64,000 bases of DNA from Amorphophallus konjac (GCA_022559845.1 JAHNEJ010003466.1:1-64000); one strand, 5' to 3'; counted from the first letter of the stretch, positions 32,451-44,482 are shown. The notes: generated by a model from the sequence alone, not told the origin. Made by a program: numbers and translations.

Positions 32451-35400
32451 TCAGACGACGAAGCCCAAGAATTTTTCGCTCGACACTCCGAACGCACATT
32501 TCATAGGATTCATTTTTAGCTCATGCTGCCTCAGCCTCTGAAAAACAATCCGGAGGTCTTGCAGGTGATCTTCTTTCCTTCTGGTTTTGACCACCAGGTC
32601 ATCTATGTAACATTCGACCTTATGGTAGAGAAACTCATCAAAGATTTTGGTCATTGCGCGCTGATAGGTTGCGCCAGCATTCTTCAGTCCGAATGGCATT
32701 CTCTTGTAATGATAAATGCCTTTAGGAGTTCGGAAAGCAGTATGGACCCGGTCATGCTCCGCAATCCAAATCTGATTGTAGCCGGATGACCCATCCATGA
32801 ATGACAGGGCTTCATGGCCGGTTGTAGCATCGATCATGACCTCGGTTATTGGCACCGGGAAGTCATCTTTAGGGCAAGCTTTATTTAGATCCCGGAAGTC
32901 AACACAAATCCGGATCTGTCCATTCTTCTTTTTCACAGGGACGATATTCGCCAGCCATCTGGTGTACTGATTTTCTTCAACAAATCCTACATCAATGAGC
33001 TTGTCAACTTCAGCACAGATTCGGGTGATGAGCTCTGGCCTCATACGCCGCGGTGGTTGCTTCACCGGCTCGGCTTCGGGGCTGATTGCTAGCTCGTGTC
33101 GTGAGACAGCAGGGTTTAGACCCGGCATCTCTTTATAAGTCCAGGCGAAGCAATCCCGGTATTCTAGCAGTAGTTGAATATACAGCTCCCGTTCTTCTGG
33201 GGACAGTTGGGCACTGAGGAAGGTAGGCCTAGGGTCCTTCTCATTTCCCAGGTTAACTTCTATCAGTTCGTCGATTGTGGCTTGGCCTCCGTCTTCTATC
33301 TCCGGAGGTGCCGATTGGAGGTCGACGAAGTCTGGAATACCATTTTGAGGGTCGAGCACTTCGACTTCCACGTCGGACATTGCCAGAGCTTCACGAGGTT
33401 CCTTGATTTCTTGTGCTAGCGGCTGTGTGGATGGATCTATGGACACATCTATTGCCATTGCAGCTCCCGAGGGTGAGAGAGCAGCTTCAGTGTTTGTAGA
33501 TGCGGTTGCAGCCATGACAGGCCAGTGGTTGTTTGCCGCCGGACCCGGACAGCATATTGGATTTGCAGCAGAAGTTGAGGGAGTCTCGCCTTCTGGGACA
33601 GTTGTATCTTCCGCAGAAGTGGCCCTTTCTTTCATGGTAGCAGACTCCCCTTGATTGGAGTTGACCAAGGCCTCCCTGATTGGCAGAAAGGGTGTTGAGG
33701 TTGTCAGTAGTAGGACCCCTGTAGAGGGAGAGACTCCTACTTCTTGAATGTCTTCGACTTTGCTGTTGCTGGCCGTATCAAATTCGGCTTGAAAGGCCGC
33801 TTCTTCAGGATGAACTTGCTCCCAGCATCGGCAGGAGATCAAGGTCTCCATTTGTTGATTCCCGGATAGGGCCAATTCAGCATGTTTGGCTTCCGCCGGA
33901 TATTCATCAAAAGTTGCCCCCAGAGGGCTGTCTTCAGTTGGATGGAAGGTGGAGATGGTATCCACCTCGTACCGCCCACTGTAATAGTAGTCTTCCAGGG
34001 TGAAGCCCAGACCCGGATGTTGAGAGACATGTCTCATTTCTTTGTCCAGATTTACAGGATACCACATCTTCTGGAAAGCTTCCTTGCGTTTTTGAGATTG
34101 ATCGGGAGGGATGTGTTGCTTTTGAAACATCCTGGCCGTCCGATCAGTGGTAAATGCCAGGCCCTGAACAGGAACCCGCGGGTCGGCTAGATCCTCAGGG
34201 AGGCTGCAGTCTGTGTCTTCCTGAGTGGGATGCTCCTCAGCTGTATAGAACAAGCTGCTGGGCCCATCTTCTTGTGCCACCTCCCAGGCTTTGAAAGGTT
34301 CGACAGTGGGACCATCGAGGCCAGAGACTGGCTTGGTGAGGCTGGCCGGGACTCCGATGCGGTCGTGCTGGCGATCAACATGCACTTCCTTAGCTTTGGG
34401 GTATAATGCTGGGGGTGTCACCCTACCCACATTTCCAGAAGCCGTGATGTGGGAAACCACCTTCGGCTTGACATATCCGCGCGGCGGTGGTGGATACCAA
34501 CCGTCACCCGATCTATTCTTCGATGCCCCTACGGGGGCTTCAGTTTCAGAAACCTTCCGGGGAGACCCCGTATACAGATTGGCGTCCGCCAAGTGACATT
34601 CAAACACCTCGAACGGGTGGATGTCAGCAAATATCCTTTCCTCCTTCCCCTGGAGGCTGTATTTGATGCATTGGTGGAGCGTGGAGGGCACCACCATATT
34701 TTCATGCAGCCATGGGCGGCCGAGCAGTGCTTTGTAGGAGGTGCGAGAGTCAATGACGTGAAACTGCACCGTTGTAGTGAAATCTGCGAGGGTTAGTGTG
34801 AACTCTGCCACTCCCATAGATACTTCACATTTTTGGTTGAAGCCAGCGATACGCATATCCCCGACTTTCTTGAGATGCACATTGAAGTGGTACCTCTCGT
34901 ATATTCTATATGGCAAGATGTTGACTGCTGCACCAGGGTCAACCAGAATCCGGTTCAGTTCTCTTCCATTCAGATGTCCTTTCATATATAGCGGCCTATT
35001 GTGACTGGCAGTAGGCAGTAGCATGTCTTCTGGAGAGAAGGTCATACTGGCTTCTGGTATAGCCTCAGCTATGCAGGTTTCAAACTGAGCAGGCGTCTGC
35101 AGAGCAGTAATGATCGCCTGTCGAGTTTCTTCACTCAAAGAGAGAATTTCCCAGATCGTAAATCGAGCAGGGAGCTTCTTGAGCAACTTCATTATTCGGC
35201 TTCCAGCCCGGACATTGGAGAGCTTCATCTCCTCAACCCACCTGGGCTTAGGGAGGATTTGATTTGTGGGTCCAGATGGCCCTGCTTCATCTTCCTCGGA
35301 CTCGGCACCTTCTAGGCTGGCACCGACTGTCGGGTCTTCTTTATTAGCTGCTGCAGGGCAAGCCCCATTTGCATTTGCCTCCTCAGTAGATTGCGCTGGC

Positions 35401-36953
35401 CAAGGGTGATTGACCCCGGGTGTAGGGTTAGCCTCCTGACAAGGCTGCTTTCCCTTTGACATCTTCATGAATTCAAGGAATGAAGGGACTGTCTTGCCCC
35501 CAGTCTTGCTGTATAGACCTGACGGAGGAGGGATTTGTACTCCCTTAACTTCCGGCGGAGGTGTCTTGTAGGGTTGCTCCCTTCTGAACATAATATTGTG
35601 ATTGGGTGGCGGCTGGCGCCCCCATTTTCGGCCTGACCGAGTGGCATGTGCAGCAGTTGCGGCCTCGGCCTTGCCTCCCCCAGCATGGGGTGTGAAGCAA
35701 ATTTCTTCTTCTTCCTCTTCTCCGGGCAGGTTGAAGAGTGCTGACAGGGTATTGCAGGAGACGACCTGTGTTTTATGGGCCCCAGCGGCCTTTCTTTCCT
35801 TTTTCTTTTGCTTTTTCTTCTTTTTGGTTTCTGCAGGTGCTTGCCCCCAGAACAGGTTGCTCTCTTGAGGTGGTGCTGCTTCAGCTTCCTCCCCTTGCTT
35901 GAGTGAGAGTTGCTCCAGCTCTTGCCATGAGACATGGTCCCGTACCAGCAGAGGTTTCAGTTCGGGCTGTACATATTCATCTAGCCCTTCAATTAGGTGT
36001 TGCAGTCGAAGGACCCCAGGATTGGTTTCCTTGATCACTGGCAGCGGAGTTTGTCTCCTCCTGTTGGGTGTATATATTCTGACAGCTGTAGGTGGAGTGA
36101 CCCATACGGGCGCTACCACTGGCGGAGCAGACCGGGGTGTAATGCCACGGATATGTGCCCCCTCTTTTGGGCGGGGTGCCCTCTTCTTCTGGTGCTTCAC
36201 AGGGATTTGCTGCCACCCCTGCTGCTCCTTTACGGGCACCAGGAAATGGATTTCGTAGGTGCTCCGTGTGCTTGCTTCAGAGATCTCCTCAGGTAATGCC
36301 TGGTAGAGGGAGACCATGTTGACTGCTGCTCTTCGGGGAGGAGCTTCATGTGGCTGAGGAGGGTCTACTTTGTACTCTCCCAGCTCTATCTCATTCTTCT
36401 TCACCATCCCTTCGATGACGTCTTTGAAAACATAACATTCTTCGATTGAATGTCCCAACATCTGGTGATAGGGGAAGAATCTTGGACTGTCTCTTCTTTT
36501 GAGGTCTTCTGGTCTTCTCGGCTCAGGCAGAGTGACCATACTGTATTCTGTTACCCAGTCAAACAGGATCCGGGTCTTATCCTTAGGAAAGGAAGAAGCC
36601 TTTTTCATTTTGTCCCTCAACGAAGGACCTTCTTTGTCATCTGGAGCTTTTGCAGGTTGCGGGGGAGCCGCTTTCTTGCCCTTCTCCTTCTGCTGTTCGA
36701 ACGCCTTGATATCAAGCGCATTCGCTTCTTTAGGTGTGGGGCGCCGCTCCGCCACCTTGCCTTTCTGGGCTATGCTGGCAGTTGACGTCGTGACAGGCTT
36801 AGCCAGAAAAGCCTCCACCTCGGCCACCACATTATTCAGCCGGTCGAACGACCGCATTTCCATTCCAATCATTTTTTCCAGGACCTCCCTCCTGAGGTTT
36901 TGTTTACATATTTGCACAGCGTCCTCCTGATGCGGAGGCCGCTTGCACCTCAT
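32451..36953 (-). pseudogene. Element A gag C-terminus, protease and reverse transcriptase
   Basis: A 1,500-codon open stretch. The gag C-terminal part has a PYHQMLGHSIEECYVFKDVI segment, a zinc-knuckle-like remnant typical of Tat gag. A long low-complexity linker leads to the aspartic protease at ~671 (ILVDPGAAVNILP; the usual D-S/T-G is D-P-G here) with LLGRPWLHE downstream. A second linker precedes RT: RICVDFRDLNKACPKDDF at ~1349, SFMDGSSGYNQI, MPFGLKNAGATYQRAM and the catalytic CYIDDLVVK at ~1449. It ends at TGA (32451-32453) within the FLGFVV motif, explained by CGA to TGA. It is preceded in frame by a TGA at 36963-36965. Confidence 0.92.
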
Positions 36954-36965
36954 CCCGAGGTTCCT

Positions 36966-37706
36966 TCACCTCTTGATGTAGTCAAGGGCTGTCTCATCTG
37001 CCCTTTGTTTTGTTGAATAGAGCTCGGCCACTGTGACCTCCCTCTCTGTGACATGGAATCTTTCTCTGAACTTCCTTTGCATATCTGACCAGTCATTGAT
37101 TGACCCGGCCGAGAGGCTGGAGTACCATTCAAATGCGAGCCCCGTCAGCGAAGACCCGAAGAATTTCAGCAAATATGACTCGTCGGTGGACAGATCACCC
37201 ATAACGGTCATATAGTATGCAATGTGTTCTTTAGGGGAGCCTTTCCCATTGAATTTGTCAAACTTGGGCGGCTTGTTGACTCCTGGGGGAAGTCGCTTAG
37301 CCGCATGGTGTTGCGGGTAGGGCACCCGATAGGCATCGAATGCGACGTAGTCGCCTTTGCTCTTCTCTGCGAGCTTCAGCTCGATCATCCTTTCCACCAT
37401 CATCCGGTTCACGACCGTGGGGTTGACTGGCTCCGGATAGAAGTGTGCTGGCTGCAGGTATGGGGTGACCAAGGTGGTCGCCTGTGGAGGATGCAGCAGC
37501 GGGGGTGTTGGGTGCACCTGAGGAAGCACCGGAGGTAGCAGCGGCTGAGGCTGCGGTGGCCGCTGTTGTGCTATCGTCACAGTTGGCTCTGACGGCTGGG
37601 GTTGTGTATAAAGTGGTGGAGGGTCGTCTCGACGAGCCGCTCCCCGGGATGATTCACCTTGGACTTCGGGTGGTTTGGAGGCCGATGAGTGTTCAGTTTT
37701 CTCCAT
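36966..37706 (-). pseudogene. Element A gag, N-terminal part
   Basis: 246 codons in the pol frame. A proline-rich N-terminus is followed by the gag capsid-like region: KFDKFNGKGSPKEHIAYYMT, LKFFGSSLTGLAFEWYSSLS and WSDMQRKFRERFHVTEREVT, the retrotrans_gag pattern. It forms the virus-like particle shell in this family. It ends at an in-frame TGA (36963-36965) in DYIKR, beyond which gag continues in the next stretch. Confidence 0.88.
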
Positions 37707-37745
37707 CAGCTGTTTCTTCAGGGAATCTATTTCCCGTTGATATCT

Positions 37746-39245
37746 TTACAGCAGCATCAAGACTGATGGATCTATAGTGGTGGGGACACCTTCTATTGTT
37801 TCCCCGGACATACCCTCGGGCAGGATGTCGAGGAGTACGTCGTCTTCTTCTTTCGTCGTTACCACATTAGCGGTCAAGACGGGGGCTTTGTCATCCCAGT
37901 GGAGGTATAACTGGGGCTGTTTCTCTTTCATCATCGTCAGAAGCCCTCTTGCTGCTTCTGTCCTGCGGGTAGCTGGTCCCGGCCGTACGGCCAACTGAGC
38001 CAGTTCTTGGGGGTCTTCAGGAAGCTCCCCATATCGGCTGGCTACACCGGCCATGTTACAAGTGAAAACCTGCATCCTCCTTCTTTGTCGATGGACCCTC
38101 CGCCTTGCTTGTTGCGGAAAGGTCAGCCTCTCGAACACAGAAATTCTTCCTCTTTCTTCCCGCTCGGGGAAGGCTTCATCGGCTTCGATCTCAAAGCCGT
38201 CATCGTATCCATTGTCGTCGACTGACGACACCATTATTATATCTTCCATTTCTTCTTCATCTGCCGTTGATGGACAGTAATTCTCTTCAGTGGCGACTGT
38301 CTGCATCAGCCGCTGCTGTCCAAGTGAGGTGTTACCCAATCCTCGGAAATAGCTTCTGACCAGGCAGGCCATTTCTTCTCGACCCCGTTCTTGATGTAGC
38401 ACGGGGGAGAGTGGTCGGCCTCCAGCAGGAGGAATGTAGGCCAGTCGAGCTCTGTCGGCTGGCTGTTGGAACCTTCGCCCCGTGGCAGGGACGTTGGCTT
38501 GACGGGCCGCAGCCCGGAAACTTCTGTGACGCGGAGGATCTGCAACCACCTTTTCTTCATTCATCGGGGACAAGCCCCTTTCTCTTCTCGCTCCCGCCTC
38601 GTCGTTCATAGGACGACGGCGGGTGGGTGTTAGATGGTAGGCAGGTTGGGTCCGCTTGGTAACCCACACCTGTTTGAATTTCCTCGGCCTGAGCGTCGGG
38701 TTTCCTTGGCCATGGCGGCCGGCTTCTTCTCTTTCTGCCCTCCTTCCTGCGAGAGCTTGATAGTTGTTGTAGACGGGAACGTTTGGGATGACGCGGTCTG
38801 GGGTCACCCGTGCCGTGCGCCCGTTGAGGAAGACACGCATGCCTCCCACCAGCATTGATTTTCCGGACTGAGAGACAGTTCCGGTGATCACAGCAGTGTT
38901 CTTGCGAGCCTGGCGACGCTGGCGTCCTCCAGGGGGTTTGTTGGTGACAGTGGGATGTGTCCCACGTACAATGTGGTGCACCAGGCAGCTAGCGGCCGGG
39001 GCCAGATTCTTGAGCGAACCATCGCAGCAGGGAGCCTTCAGAGGCTCCATTTCCTTCACGGTTTCCTTGACGGGTTCCGTGGCTTCGACTTCCAGCATGT
39101 CGACAAAGGCCAACCCCAAGAAGTTGGGGAAGCCCACCGCAGGAGGAAAGCTACCAAATTCCATGGGCACCGCCAGGTACCCTTGCGCGTGTCCGGCGAC
39201 TATCGATTGGTCGAAGTCGACGCCAGCTATTCCATGAGTCGTCAT
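37746..39245 (-). CDS. Element A ORF1, extra protein upstream of gag
   Basis: About 499 codons from ATG 39245 (in-frame sequence continues to 39269 through a TTG). It ends at TAA 37746-37748 and is in the same frame as gag, which resumes 40 bp later. An extra ORF upstream of gag is a known trait of Ogre-type Tat elements, of unknown function. I recognise no domain. Visible features are an N-terminal hydrophobic patch (VGFPNFLGLAFVDMLEVEA), a long basic, Arg-rich middle (RRPMNDEAGARRERGLSP and following) and an acidic C-terminus (EEMEDIIMVSSVDDNGYDD, LLDILPEGMSG). The TAA may be the natural end or a lesion in a longer ORF1-gag fusion. Confidence 0.6.
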   Translation of the reverse strand: MTTHGIAGVDFDQSIVAGHAQGYLAVPMEFGSFPPAVGFPNFLGLAFVDMLEVEATEPVKETVKEMEPLKAPCCDGSLKNLAPAASCLVHHIVRGTHPTVTNKPPGGRQRRQARKNTAVITGTVSQSGKSMLVGGMRVFLNGRTARVTPDRVIPNVPVYNNYQALAGRRAEREEAGRHGQGNPTLRPRKFKQVWVTKRTQPAYHLTPTRRRPMNDEAGARRERGLSPMNEEKVVADPPRHRSFRAAARQANVPATGRRFQQPADRARLAYIPPAGGRPLSPVLHQERGREEMACLVRSYFRGLGNTSLGQQRLMQTVATEENYCPSTADEEEMEDIIMVSSVDDNGYDDGFEIEADEAFPEREERGRISVFERLTFPQQARRRVHRQRRRMQVFTCNMAGVASRYGELPEDPQELAQLAVRPGPATRRTEAARGLLTMMKEKQPQLYLHWDDKAPVLTANVVTTKEEDDVLLDILPEGMSGETIEGVPTTIDPSVLMLL

Positions 39246-39269
39246 TGTTCGCACTGAAATATCAAACAA

Positions 39270-39340
39270 GGCGATAATCAGTAGTCTTTGAGAGGGCTTC
39301 GAAGCCCGAATATCTCGGCAAAGAGATGAAAGGTGACACT
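39270..39340 (-). other. Element A 5' leader
   Basis: A short non-coding leader between the primer-binding site and ORF1. On the minus strand an ATTTCAG precedes the first ATG and could be a splice acceptor. Confidence 0.4.
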
Positions 39341-39359
39341 AGTCCCACCGGGCGTGCCA
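39341..39359 (-). other. Element A primer-binding site
   Basis: On the minus strand TGGCACGCCCGGTGGGACT lies a few bases inside the 5' LTR end (GGTCGCAAACA). It starts with TGG, as expected of a tRNA 3' end. I cannot name the tRNA with certainty. Confidence 0.7.
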
Positions 39360-39363
39360 GACT

Positions 39364-42300
39364 TGTTTGCGACCTTTTCTTTCTTTCGTCCTTTTCGTTC
39401 GCGTATCGATCGACCAACTGACTAACTGGTAGTCAAATGATCAATTAACGACGCGGGCGTGCCAGTCACATGAGTGACGATTTTATTGTGCGCTCACCCT
39501 GACCCGTGTCGGGCGAATGTGAGGTTCGGTCGGGACCAGCAGTCTGCCATACCATAAAGGTTATGGCATTAATTACATCCCCCACGAGGAGGGAACACCT
39601 TTGATTAATTGCCGAGATACCGGGCTGTCGAAGCCGGAAAAGGAACTACATGATGATTATAGCAAAGACAGGCAAGATGCAGCATTAATCATGCAGAAGA
39701 CGCGTAGTTAAATGGGAAAATGGATCCTAGGTACGTGGCGGAGGACTTAGGCTCGAAAGCCACCTTCACGCGTAACGAAGCCTCCAATCAGGCGTAATCT
39801 GACCTTCTGGTAATGTTATTTAATATACCAAGGATGCACACATTCGGGCATGCGCTAATGCGATATGAGTGCATAGACTAAGGCGTAACGGAAGGATTCG
39901 AGGCGCCTCGATTCAAGCTTGAACATGCTAATTTTTATTCAGTTTATTGGTTGAGGAACTTGCATCCTTCTGTGATTAGCATAAGAAATCATCCCATAAG
40001 TGGGAAAGGGGTTGGAACGATGTAATGACACGATTCGGAACGAAGCCGATGCAGTGCGTGCGAGGACAGGGACTAAAACGCTTGAAACGGCGCCCTGAAA
40101 CGTAGGTAAAAAGTTTAAAACGGCGCCAGAACCGTAGGTAAAGGGGGTGTCCCTGTTAAGACGGCGCGGGAAGTTGGGGCACGCCGGGAAGGCCGCGCCG
40201 GGAAGGGCGCACCGTTTTAAGGCGTGATCGCGTATGAACGCGCCGAATTAACCCGACTTCATGGAAACAGGAGCCTCGTTGGTTTATTCGTAGATTTATT
40301 AAGAGGTTTTGGAGGATTTTGAGAATTTATTAAGTTGATTGTTCATAGAATCGGTGCCAAGTCATTCAAAGGCCGAGTCACGGGCTCGCATGAGGCGATT
40401 GTTCCGAGTTTAACTCGTTCGAGCCGAAATTTCGGCAGCATCTCCCCATCTCAAAGGATGGTCAGGGAGACGCAGGGAGTACTCACGTGGCAGAGTAAAC
40501 CCCTAAAAGCCGGGTGGCGCAACGGCGGCCGGCAGACCCAAACGGATAGGAAGACCCCGATGGCTAGCCTGCTAGGGGCACCGAGTCCGTGGGTAACGGT
40601 GAGTGAGTGAGGCGACTCGATATGGCAGCGAAAAACCCCGAGGGCTAGCCTACGAGGGGCACGCGACCCGAGTCACCACAACACTCGAAACGGGACGACC
40701 ATATAGGGAAGGAATCCCCGAGGGCTAGCCTACGAGGGGAACACCACCCACGGTCACTGTCGAGTCCGTCAAGGACTGCAGATTCTGAACTGTAGGGCTT
40801 AGCCCCATTATTGTACATCCAGTGGTCCATAGGGAGATTCGTCATCAAGAGACGATCCCTCCGTCAGCCGAATGATTGGTGAAAACAAGATTTTGGGGAA
40901 TGTCCCCCCTCCCCGGATGCTGGAGTGATGCTACATAGCATACTCCCATCAAAGTACAAATGACATGACAGGAAGCAGTATGAGACTTCGTTTGACGGTG
41001 CCAGACAGACAAACTAATTGCCTAGAAATATATTGAAATGATGGAGCCCCACGGATCGAGCAAGTCAATCACCAGTAAAATATGTGGCCGGCGCATAGCC
41101 CGGGGCACAGATATACATATACGTGTATATGATATTCGGGAACAAACCCACATGGGGCTCACCGTCAAACGACTGGAAGCCGTCCAAGGATTCTTCCCAT
41201 CCCCCTGGTCTATGAAACAGAGCGTAAAGGGGACGGTGAAGAACCTTATTCCCTAGGCGGAGACCAGACAGAGATATGCACACAAGTACATCTCTGCTCG
41301 CAAAGCCCATGAAATATTCAATGCTGAACCCAGCCATTGCATCAAACTCGAAAGAAAGAGAACACCGGGGAGGGGGATGAATGATTCATGTAGCCCGAAG
41401 GCATAGCCAATGTCGGAGAAACCGGTTATACGAGAGTATATACATATGTTGGAGAAATCATTAAATGCACGCTCGAAGGAGGGTTGGAGAGCGGGAGGAA
41501 GAGATACAACATCAATCAGAGCAACTCTTTATTCATCCCATGGAAGACACAGCTATGTGTATGCAGAGCACGTAGATTCCGGCGCCGTCGTTGTCGATCG
41601 GCCGCCGTTTCCATTAACGAAGAAACGATTACAGGCGGAGTAAAAAAAAAGGCAGAAGGAAAGGTGAGGAAAAGGGGGAGGAAAGGCTCGTATCATCGCC
41701 CCTCCCCCTCTTCTTCACTTACATTGCAGCCCTGGGGGCGAATACAGCAAAATAGAAGCGGGGGGATTCGACGAGAAACACGACGACGACCCACCTAGAA
41801 GGCAGGGAAGTAGTCGATCGTCCTCTCCGACACCGGGGAGCTCGAGTGGAAGAGGGTGGCGGCCGCCGAGGGACTTCAGCCGGGAACTCCTTCAGAAAAA
41901 AAAGCACCCCTGGACCTCTCCCCTTTCTTTCTAATTCCCTTTTTTTCTTTTTGATTCCGCCCCGCTCTTTCTATCGAGTTCCTCTCTTTTTTCTGATTCG
42001 GGTCTCCTTCTGTTCTCTCTCTTTTTTTTATCCTTGTCGAAGGCAGGCTATATATAGCCTTGAGTTTAATTCGGCGCCCCAGGAAGAGGTGCGCCGGGTT
42101 GACGGCGCCGGGGAAGGCCCCATTGGGCTTTTGCGCGCCGGTTCGACGGCGCCGGGGAACACCCCCATTGGGCTTTTGCGCACCGGTTCAACGGCGCCGG
42201 GGAAGGCCCCATTGGGCTTCTACACGCCGGATTGACGGCGCCGGGGAACACCCCCCATTGTTCTTGGCGCGCCGGTTTGACGGCGCCGTTTTAACCTGTT

Positions 42301-43000
42301 CACCTGGCGTGTAGTCCGGTGGACCCGGAGATGATTCCGGGGGCTCCCGTCGACTGTTCCTCTCACCCTGGCCATCGAAGGGCCTTGATGGGGTGTTCAC
42401 GAAGCTCTTGATAGGACGAATGGCCTTAAACAAGACTTCGTGTGTGTCTGGTCCGAGCACACGGGTGTCCTACTGACTCAGTCTTCGGCATTGTGATTTG
42501 TGCTTCCGACTGAGACGGACTCGTGCCCGAAGCTTCCTTGTAGGATGATGTTACATCATGGACAATTCCACCTTGAATTGGTGATCAATCGGCCACCGAT
42601 GGGCCCACTATGGCAAGAAGCCGAATCCGTGCCGGATAATCGGGGTCTTCTGCTGACAGAACCTTCGGCCCCTTGTTACGGATGGCCGATGACATTCTTC
42701 CTCCTTAGGAGAGTCATTGGGTAGACCGTCGTCCTTGGTCGGGCGACGGATGTGGGGTAGCGGCACGACGAGGTCGATGCCGGATCATTGGGCAGGCTTG
42801 ATCACGCTGCCGGTTGGTTGCGGGTTCACTTCGGCTCTCTTGAGGTAAAGTCCCCGACGTTCCCTTCAAGGTGGCTCGGGGCTTTGTCAGCTTGAGGGGT
42901 CCTCTTGATAAGTTGATCTTTATCGGCTTCTGTGCTTCAGTGGGCCGTATCATTCATCCTTGCGGCTTGGTCGCCAAAGGATCATATTTTGAGTGCCAAT
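39364..43000 (-). repeat. Element A 5' LTR
   Basis: Matches 16492-20156 throughout, and is ~28 bp shorter because of one missing GGGAAGGCCGC-type unit near 40200. The outer end reads GAGTGCCAAT before ATGCG, where the other LTR reads GAGTGCCAACA, so the terminal CA was altered. A palindromic CTATATATAG at 42049-42058 is the likely TATA box on the minus strand, about 2.8 kb from ORF1. Confidence 0.92.
42049..42058 (-). promoter_or_regulatory. Putative TATA box of the element A 5' LTR
   Basis: CTATATATAG inside a self-complementary GGCTATATATAGCC, so it could serve either strand. On the minus strand it faces gag-pol. Confidence 0.45.
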
Positions 43001-43005
43001 ATGCG
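43001..43005. other. Element A target-site duplication, right copy (ATGCG)
   Basis: Identical to 16486-16490. Beyond it the PMD1 intron resumes (TATGATATTTTTTTT), matching the intron start of the paralogue PMD2 (GGGATATTTTTTTT at 47889). Confidence 0.85.
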
Positions 43006-44482
43006 TATGATATTTTTTTTTGTCTTTATACCTATGACTTAATTGAGTAACTAATATGATGCATGTATGGTGATGCAGGTGGTGTGGAGGCCCGACCTGG
43101 GCATGGCTGACGCTGGCCAGCCTTGGGTTGTAGCGGGTCTTCCTCGTTTCGGGCGGGACGTGTGGGTCCATTGCCAGAACGAGATCGAGCCGCTGCGGCT
43201 TAGGCTGGTTATGAGGACGTTGGGGTTAGCCCAGGAGTGGATCGACGTAGACGAGCCGGTCCGCGTCGGGCGGAAGACCAAGGGGAAGGCAAAGATTGTG
43301 GACTGGCGTACGCGCTTCCCTGCACAGTACCAGGACTGGCAGCAGGGCGGGGTCCCAGTGGTGTCCCATGTGCCGGACAGCACTGACTACCTGAGACGGT
43401 ACCGGGCTACGTACGGGGAGCGTCTCTTCCTCGGTGGCATGGCAGGGGTAAGTGTGAAATGGAAATGTCCTCCTTTCTATACGTATATGCATGTGACACT
43501 AACTTTCATGTGGTGTAGGATGCTCGTGACAACATGATTGCCGACCTGCGGACCCAGCTGGCAGACGCCAGGCGGTAGTTACTGGCCATCCGATAGAAGT
43601 TGGAGATCCTGGTGAGTCTATGCAATGCATTCTTTGTGACCTGGATTTTTGATGCTTAGCCTTTTAACTGTCATTCGCCCTATTTTTTTTAGCGGGCCCA
43701 TTAGGCAGCGGCAGCCGGGACGGCTGGTGGAGCGGGCTCCAATTCGTGGGGCCCTCCTCCGGAGGTTTCTGCCCTTCAGGAGCAGTTGGCATACGCGATG
43801 GCCCGGGCTGAGGAGGCCGAGCGTGACCGCGAGGCTCGAGTGAGTGCTTGCCCGACCCCAACTTTCTTTCAGTTATCCTTCTCTCTTCACTGTTCTCTTA
43901 CGGGGTATGTGGTCTTGGCAGGTGGCAGAGATTCGGGATGCCTTGTCCCGTGCGGTCCGTGCTGAGCAGGAGCGCGATGCCCGCGGTGCTTGGGTGGCGG
44001 AGCGTGACGCACGGATAGCAGAGCTGGAGGAGGAGCGGCGACGTGAGGCCGAGGAGCTCCCCCGTGACGTGCTAGAGCTGCGGATTGCCCTCGAGCTATC
44101 GAGGAGGGAGGCGCTGAGAGAGCGAGAGAGAGAGAGGGAGGACAGGGAGAGAGAGAGGGAGGACAGGGATAGAGAGAGGGAGGAGAGGAGGGCTGAGCGT
44201 CAGTGAGATTGGGACGAGAGGAGGGCTCTGGAGGCCCAGATGATGGAGCTTCGAGTGAACCTTAGCACAGCGGAGGGGAGGCTTCGGGATAGTGAGGAGC
44301 GATATCAGAGGGCGAGGGAGTGCGGTGCGCGACTTCGTCAGTCTGGTTCCTTCTCCATGGGTAGCTTCCTGGTTTCATCAGCTGAGGAACGTCGCCGCGC
44401 CTTCGAGGCGGGTGTGGCACCACAGGGCGAGGCGAGCACCACCTCTCAGGGTTCGCGGAGGCCCCCTAGGGACACCCGCTAG
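43006..44482 (+). pseudogene. PMD1, 3' part (intron end, exons 4-7)
   Basis: Continuation of PMD1 beyond element A. Exon 4 (43079-43447, 369 bp) begins VVWRPDLGMADAGQPWV and contains PRFGRDVWVHCQNEIEPLRL and LVMRTLGLAQEWID. Exon 5 is 43519-43611 (93 bp), exon 6 43693-43839, exon 7 43922-44482. Exons 4 and 5 have exactly the sizes of their PMD2 counterparts. The C-terminal half is a long coiled coil with an RE(RE)n repeat (about 44118-44200). In-frame stops lie at 43576, 43594 and 43702 (all TAG) and 44204 (TGA). All fit C-to-T changes of CAG or CGA codons still present in the paralogues. The conserved segment after the PMD is typical of large transposon-type PMD proteins. Confidence 0.8.

Larger units (their letters stand above)
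16491..43000 (-). mobile_element. Element A: 26.5-kb Tat-lineage LTR retrotransposon
   Basis: A complete minus-strand element: 5' LTR on the right (39364-43000), primer-binding site, ORF1, gag, protease, RT, RNase H and integrase to 29931, tandem-repeat fields (29900-26490), an antisense five-exon PMD-like gene (20931-26052), a purine-rich tract and the 3' LTR (16492-20156). ATGCG flanks both ends. Tat-lineage features are the FRDLNKACPKDDFPVP RT motif, the extra ORF upstream of gag, an additional antisense gene and tandem repeats downstream of pol. It is nested in PMD1 of element B. The LTR pair is close to identical, so the insertion is recent relative to B. Confidence 0.92.

Noticed and set aside
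20157..43000. Interpretation of the PMD-like frames in element A as a host gene interrupted by the element
   Set aside because: The gene lies wholly between the polypurine tract and pol of one element bounded by matching LTRs and a target duplication, so it travels with the element.
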